From positions 1 through 7,794 of the forward strand of contig JAPPDN010000305.1 of the NCBI GenBank assembly GCA_028824575.1: a DNA stretch of 7,794 nucleotides, in the 5' to 3' direction. Under the pieces are notes generated by a model. The model was not told the origin of the DNA, ran no database searches, and worked only from the letters and a program-made list of their open reading frames with translations. Below are positions 4,960 to 7,794 of the stretch, in pieces (position 1 is the first letter of the stretch; each line of letters opens with the position of its first letter). The stretch is from Candidatus Poribacteria bacterium. Lineage in GTDB: Bacteria > Poribacteria > WGA-4E > WGA-3G. A program made the translations under genes and the position numbers.

Positions 4960-6747
4960 TTATAGTTTCTCAAGTTCCTCTTGTAGGAGTTGTGTTTCAT
5001 AGATTCCGGCATAAATCCCGTTCTGTTCGAGGAGTTGTTCGTGTGTGCCTCCCTCAACAATGCTGCCCTCGTCAAGAACAACAATATGATCGGCATCCTT
5101 GACAGTAGAGATACGGTGCGAAATGAGGATAGTCGTGCGATCCTTCATAATTTCGGTGAGCCGACTGAGAATCGTGTCTTCTGTTTGTGTATCCACATTT
5201 GCAAATGCGTCGTCAAGGATCAGAATTTTCGGTTTAATGATAATCGCGCGGGCGAGTGCGGTCCGTTGGCGTTGCCCCCCTGAAATTGTCATCCCACGTT
5301 CACCGAGGAAGGTTTCTAACCCGTCGGGGAACTCCTCAATCTGTTCAAGGAGATCCGCGGTGTGCGCTGCGTCTTTTATCTGTGCCTCGTCTGGTGTTTC
5401 GAGACCGTAGGCGATATTATTTTGTAAATAGTCAGAGAAAAGGAACGGTTCCTGCTCGACGACCCCGACGCTGGCGCGGAGTACATTTAACGGTATATCC
5501 TGAATGTCTACGCCATCGACAAAGACGGTGCCACGTGCTGCTTGACGGATGCGTGGAATGAGGTTGACAAGCGTAGATTTCCCGGACCCCGTTCCACCGA
5601 CAATCGCAAGCGTCTTACCGCGTTCAATTTTGAGGTTAATGCCCTTAAGCACAGGCGTTCCATCGGGATACGCAAAATTAAGGTCTCTAAATTCGATCTC
5701 ACCTTCAATATCTTTGATCCCCCATTTCACCTGCTCGCCATCGAAGATTTCAGGCTTCTCATTGAGAATCGCTTGGATGCGCCCCATAGACGCTGCGCCG
5801 CGTTCAAAGGTGTTGACGATGAAGCCGAGGGTAATCATCGGACGGATAAGCATCATGAGATAGGCGTGGAAGGCGACGAAATCGCCGAGCGACATTTCGC
5901 CATTGATGACCCGGAGCCCACCCATCCAAAGCAGGACGACAATACCGATCCCTGGCAAACAGCGGAAGATTGGGAAAAAGAAAGTCATCAGTCGGATCTG
6001 TTCGTGGTTACGGTCAACAAATTCTTGGTTCAATTCCTGAAAGTGTTCGATTTCGCTTGCTTCGAGTGTGTACGCTTTCACGACGCGGACCCCGGATAAA
6101 TTCTCCTGCACTTTGGTGTTCAACGTTGAGAACGCCTCTTGGATTCGCTCATAACGTGCATGTAACCGTTTTCCAAGAAAGCGAATCAGGAGTGCGAGCA
6201 CTGGATAGGGCAGCAGTGCGACAAGCGTCAAACCTACATCAATACGAAGCATAATGGTGAGTGCGAGTCCGAAAAATACGATTGCGTCTGCTGTATACAT
6301 GACAGCACTGCTCAGCACCATTCTGATGGCGTTTAGATCACTCGTTGCCCGCGTCATTAGGTCGCCAGTACGGACGTTATCGTAATACGCAGCAGAAAGT
6401 TTTTGGAGATGAAGAAAGAAATCGGCACGGAGGTGGAACTCCATCTGCCGCGCGACACCTTGGATGGTGCGCCGTTGGATGAAGCGTAGGATACCCGCAA
6501 AGAGCGCGATCCCAAAGATAAGTAGCGCGAAAAAGAGGATGCGTTCCGGAGAGATCGTAAAGGGTGGCCCCACATAATCCGGATCATAAGCACTTTTCCA
6601 AGCGAGGCCTAACTCATCAACAACCGTCTTGAGGATTTGGGGGCTAATCAGGAGAAGCACATTCGTCACGACCACAAGAAAGAAACTGAATATAATGGCG
6701 TACCGGTACCGAATGACATACTTCTTAAGACCGAATAGACTACGAAT
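4960..6747 (-). CDS. Heterodimeric ABC exporter half-transporter (MdlA/TM287-like), degenerate ATP-site subunit, probable ATT start
   Basis: A 595-residue half-transporter counted from an ATT codon at 6747-6745. Six membrane helices lie at about 16-38, 70-90, 148-167, 171-192, 254-276 and 285-310. The ATPase domain follows with Walker A GGTGSGKST (384-392), Q432, signature ISGGQ (488-492), Walker B ILILDD (D512, D513) and H544. The catalytic glutamate after Walker B is replaced by aspartate, the mark of the non-hydrolysing site in TM287/MdlA-like subunits. The first good conventional start is a GTG at 6675, which falls inside the first membrane helix and removes the conserved amphipathic N-terminus RSLFGLKKYVIRYRY. 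AAAAGGAG ends exactly 7 nt before the ATT, and an in-frame TAA lies 13 codons upstream of it. The longer form is therefore preferred. It is the first gene of the two-gene exporter operon. Confidence 0.92.
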   Translation of the reverse strand: MRSLFGLKKYVIRYRYAIIFSFFLVVVTNVLLLISPQILKTVVDELGLAWKSAYDPDYVGPPFTISPERILFFALLIFGIALFAGILRFIQRRTIQGVARQMEFHLRADFFLHLQKLSAAYYDNVRTGDLMTRATSDLNAIRMVLSSAVMYTADAIVFFGLALTIMLRIDVGLTLVALLPYPVLALLIRFLGKRLHARYERIQEAFSTLNTKVQENLSGVRVVKAYTLEASEIEHFQELNQEFVDRNHEQIRLMTFFFPIFRCLPGIGIVVLLWMGGLRVINGEMSLGDFVAFHAYLMMLIRPMITLGFIVNTFERGAASMGRIQAILNEKPEIFDGEQVKWGIKDIEGEIEFRDLNFAYPDGTPVLKGINLKIERGKTLAIVGGTGSGKSTLVNLIPRIRQAARGTVFVDGVDIQDIPLNVLRASVGVVEQEPFLFSDYLQNNIAYGLETPDEAQIKDAAHTADLLEQIEEFPDGLETFLGERGMTISGGQRQRTALARAIIIKPKILILDDAFANVDTQTEDTILSRLTEIMKDRTTILISHRISTVKDADHIVVLDEGSIVEGGTHEQLLEQNGIYAGIYETQLLQEELEKL

Positions 6748-6754
6748 GGTGAAA

Positions 6755-6762
6755 CTCCTTTT
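6755..6762 (-). promoter_or_regulatory. Strong Shine-Dalgarno that decides the ATT start of the upstream ABC gene
   Basis: AAAAGGAG on the minus strand lies 7 nt (TTTCACC) before ATT at 6747-6745. No ATG, GTG or TTG stands in frame at a usable distance. The only in-frame near-cognate alternative upstream, a CTG, lies before the Shine-Dalgarno itself. The site therefore points to ATT initiation, or to an ATG mutated or miscalled as ATT. Confidence 0.75.
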
Positions 6763-6855
6763 GGGCAGGTAAACCGCGCGTGATTATTTTATATTTTGAC
6801 GTAAATGTTAGATATGTGTTTAATCAAGTTTTCGGTCATAGTAAGAAGCCTCTTT

Positions 6856-6930
6856 CTGTAGGATCGAGCTGTGCTTGCGACTTCTGGAAATGTATGTTCT
6901 GTAGGAGCGAGCTGCGCTCGAGATTCTTGG
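6856..6930. repeat. Two head-to-tail REP-like palindromic repeats
   Basis: Copy A (6856-6887) and copy B (6899-6930) start 43 bp apart, and both begin CTGTAGGA. Copy B carries GTAGGAGCGAGCTGCGCTCG, with a stem CGAGC-TGC-GCTCG (6908-6920). Copy A has the decayed equivalent CGAGC-TGT-GCTTG (6865-6877), still pairable with one wobble. A GTAG tetranucleotide followed by a short GC-rich hairpin is the plan of REP elements moved by RAYT (Y1-type) transposases, as in Pseudomonas. Similar sequences are, as I recall, frequent in Poribacteria. No transposase gene is in the window, so these would be non-autonomous copies. Confidence 0.65.
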
Positions 6931-7045
6931 GAAGTGTGTGAAGGTGCATCCAAAGATGTGCATAGATGAACCATTATCTGTATAGGGTGTAACGAAATCT
7001 ATCTATGCAACCTTTATTACAAAGAACTATCATTAAGGAGTCAAT

Positions 7046-7794
7046 ATGAAACAAAATCGAAGACCGGCACCATTCAATGTTGTGCCGAGTGACACCGAAG
7101 GAATTACATGGGCATTACCAGAAGGCGCAATCGCCCGACTTGGGAAAGGAATTGCATTGTCCAGTGGAGGACCAAAACTGGGACTCCCTCCCGGCGGCGT
7201 GTATTTCGCCGTTCAAACCCGTATAGGTCTCTGGTGGTATGAAATGTCGTCAAAGTCGCCTATAGCATTGTGGGAAACAGAGCGCGGAATGATCTCCACT
7301 GTCGATTTCTCGCAAGATGGTGAGTGGATTGCTATCGCCAATTACGACGGTATCATTAAGGTGGTGGATATTCAGAGTGGTGAATGCCTCACGCAGATGA
7401 AGCGGACGGAAGAACATAATATCTATTGGCGCATTAACTTTTCTCCGGATTGTAAATGGATCGCCACCGCGAATTTTAGCGGCATCGTTGAAGTGTTAGA
7501 TGTCCATCGCGGTGTGTGCATCGCAGAGATGGATCGAGGTGAACGTGAAGTTGTATCAGCTGATATTTATGGATTGGAATTCTCCCCAAATGGACAGTAC
7601 GTCGCTGCGACTGCAGATAATCTTGGCACAGAAGGCACACAAACTTACATCTGGGACCCTGAGACAGGCAAGTTAATTTTCAAGTTTGCGGGTGGAAATT
7701 TTAGCTTCTCTCCAGACAGTTGTCTACTGGCAGGAGTGACCTCTGACGATCCCATTGGTGATGCCGATCCTATTAATCAGTACATTCCAGTCTG
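7046..7794 (+). CDS. WD40-repeat beta-propeller protein, 5' part (runs off the window)
   Basis: ATG at 7046 follows TTAAGGAG (7033-7040) with 5 nt spacing. The frame is open for 249 codons to the window edge, so the gene is 3' truncated. The N-terminus has no signal peptide. After a segment TWALPEGAIARLGKG (21-35) and FAVQTRIGLWWYE (54-66), WD40 blades follow: ISTVDFSQDGEWIAIANYDGIIKVVD (about 83-108), INFSPDCKWIATANFSGIVEVLD (130-152), LEFSPNGQYVAATA...TYIWDPETGK (177-209) and FSFSPDSCLLAGVT (219-232). The FSPDGxxIA...IxxWD pattern is classic for bacterial WD40 repeats, which act as protein-binding scaffolds. Families of such genes are numerous in Poribacteria. No enzymatic domain is visible in this portion, and no specific role can be assigned. 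It is divergent from the ABC operon and lies downstream of the REP-like repeats. Confidence 0.88.
   Translation, partial: MKQNRRPAPFNVVPSDTEGITWALPEGAIARLGKGIALSSGGPKLGLPPGGVYFAVQTRIGLWWYEMSSKSPIALWETERGMISTVDFSQDGEWIAIANYDGIIKVVDIQSGECLTQMKRTEEHNIYWRINFSPDCKWIATANFSGIVEVLDVHRGVCIAEMDRGEREVVSADIYGLEFSPNGQYVAATADNLGTEGTQTYIWDPETGKLIFKFAGGNFSFSPDSCLLAGVTSDDPIGDADPINQYIPV

Larger units (their letters stand above)
6748..7045. other. Divergent intergenic region, no gene seen
   Basis: This 298-bp stretch separates the ABC operon (leftward) from the WD40 gene (rightward). It holds the ABC ribosome site, an AT-rich tract at 6783-6835 that probably contains the ABC promoter (TATAAAAT on the minus strand, without a convincing -35), two REP-like palindromes at 6856-6930, and the WD40 ribosome site at its right end. 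A 61-codon minus-strand frame crosses the repeats but has no ribosome site or protein-like character. Confidence 0.6.

Noticed and set aside
5542..6099. 185-codon plus-strand frame opposite the upstream ABC gene
   Set aside because: It is antisense to a full-length ABC exporter with all motifs intact, has no ribosome site, and its translation lacks any recognisable domain.
6943..6964. GTGCAT repeated twice 14 nt apart, with a partial inverted repeat around CAAA
   Set aside because: The arms are short and imperfect and there is no functional context; likely chance.
6789..6974. 61-codon minus-strand frame across the REP-like repeats
   Set aside because: Its translation is mostly the repeat read as protein, with no ribosome site; it is better explained as an intergenic repeat.

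Overview
The window looks like a fragment of an uncultivated bacterial chromosome, most likely Candidatus Poribacteria or a close relative. This is inferred from three things: a WD40 protein opening with an 'LPEGAIARLGKG' style segment, a DUF6784/DUF6785-type membrane protein, and short GTAGGAGCGAGCTGCGCTCG palindromes between genes. No 16S rRNA or other phylogenetic marker is present, so the assignment is tentative. Most genes have mixed-to-high GC and use CGN arginine codons. The block at about 1330-3020 is clearly AT-rich: for example, 1861-1920 has 17 G/C in 60 bases, against 35 in 60 at 5221-5280. It also uses many AGA/AGG codons, so it looks acquired.

Layout from left to right. (1) 1-426, plus strand: C-terminal end of a polytopic membrane protein (DUF6784-like). 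(2) 465-1217, minus strand, convergent with it: a nucleotidyltransferase (MNT) domain fused in frame to a HEPN domain, which are usually two separate toxin-antitoxin-type genes. (3) 1218-1512: a divergent control region with a good sigma70-type promoter on each strand, three copies of the hexamer GACAGG/CCTGTC, and a 27-codon ORF that resembles the first residues of a second DNA methyltransferase. (4) 1513-2986, plus strand: a compact two-gene cassette made of a gamma-type N6-adenine DNA methyltransferase and a small PD-(D/E)XK protein, read here as a type II restriction-modification system. The nuclease family is not one I recognise, and the methyltransferase ends in a sliding-clamp-binding-like motif. 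(5) 2987-3077: a 12-bp hairpin and a degenerate palindromic repeat separating the cassette from the next operon.

(6) 3078-6747, minus strand: two half-size ABC exporters in one operon, forming a heterodimer with one canonical and one degenerate ATP site. The upstream gene very probably starts at a rare ATT codon behind a strong Shine-Dalgarno sequence. (7) 6748-7045: a divergent intergenic region with two head-to-tail REP-like palindromes. (8) 7046-7794, plus strand: the 5' part of a WD40-repeat protein that runs off the window.

The MNT-HEPN fusion and the restriction-modification cassette share one divergent control region and form a small defence island between housekeeping-type genes. This is the part of the window most likely to hold something undescribed.
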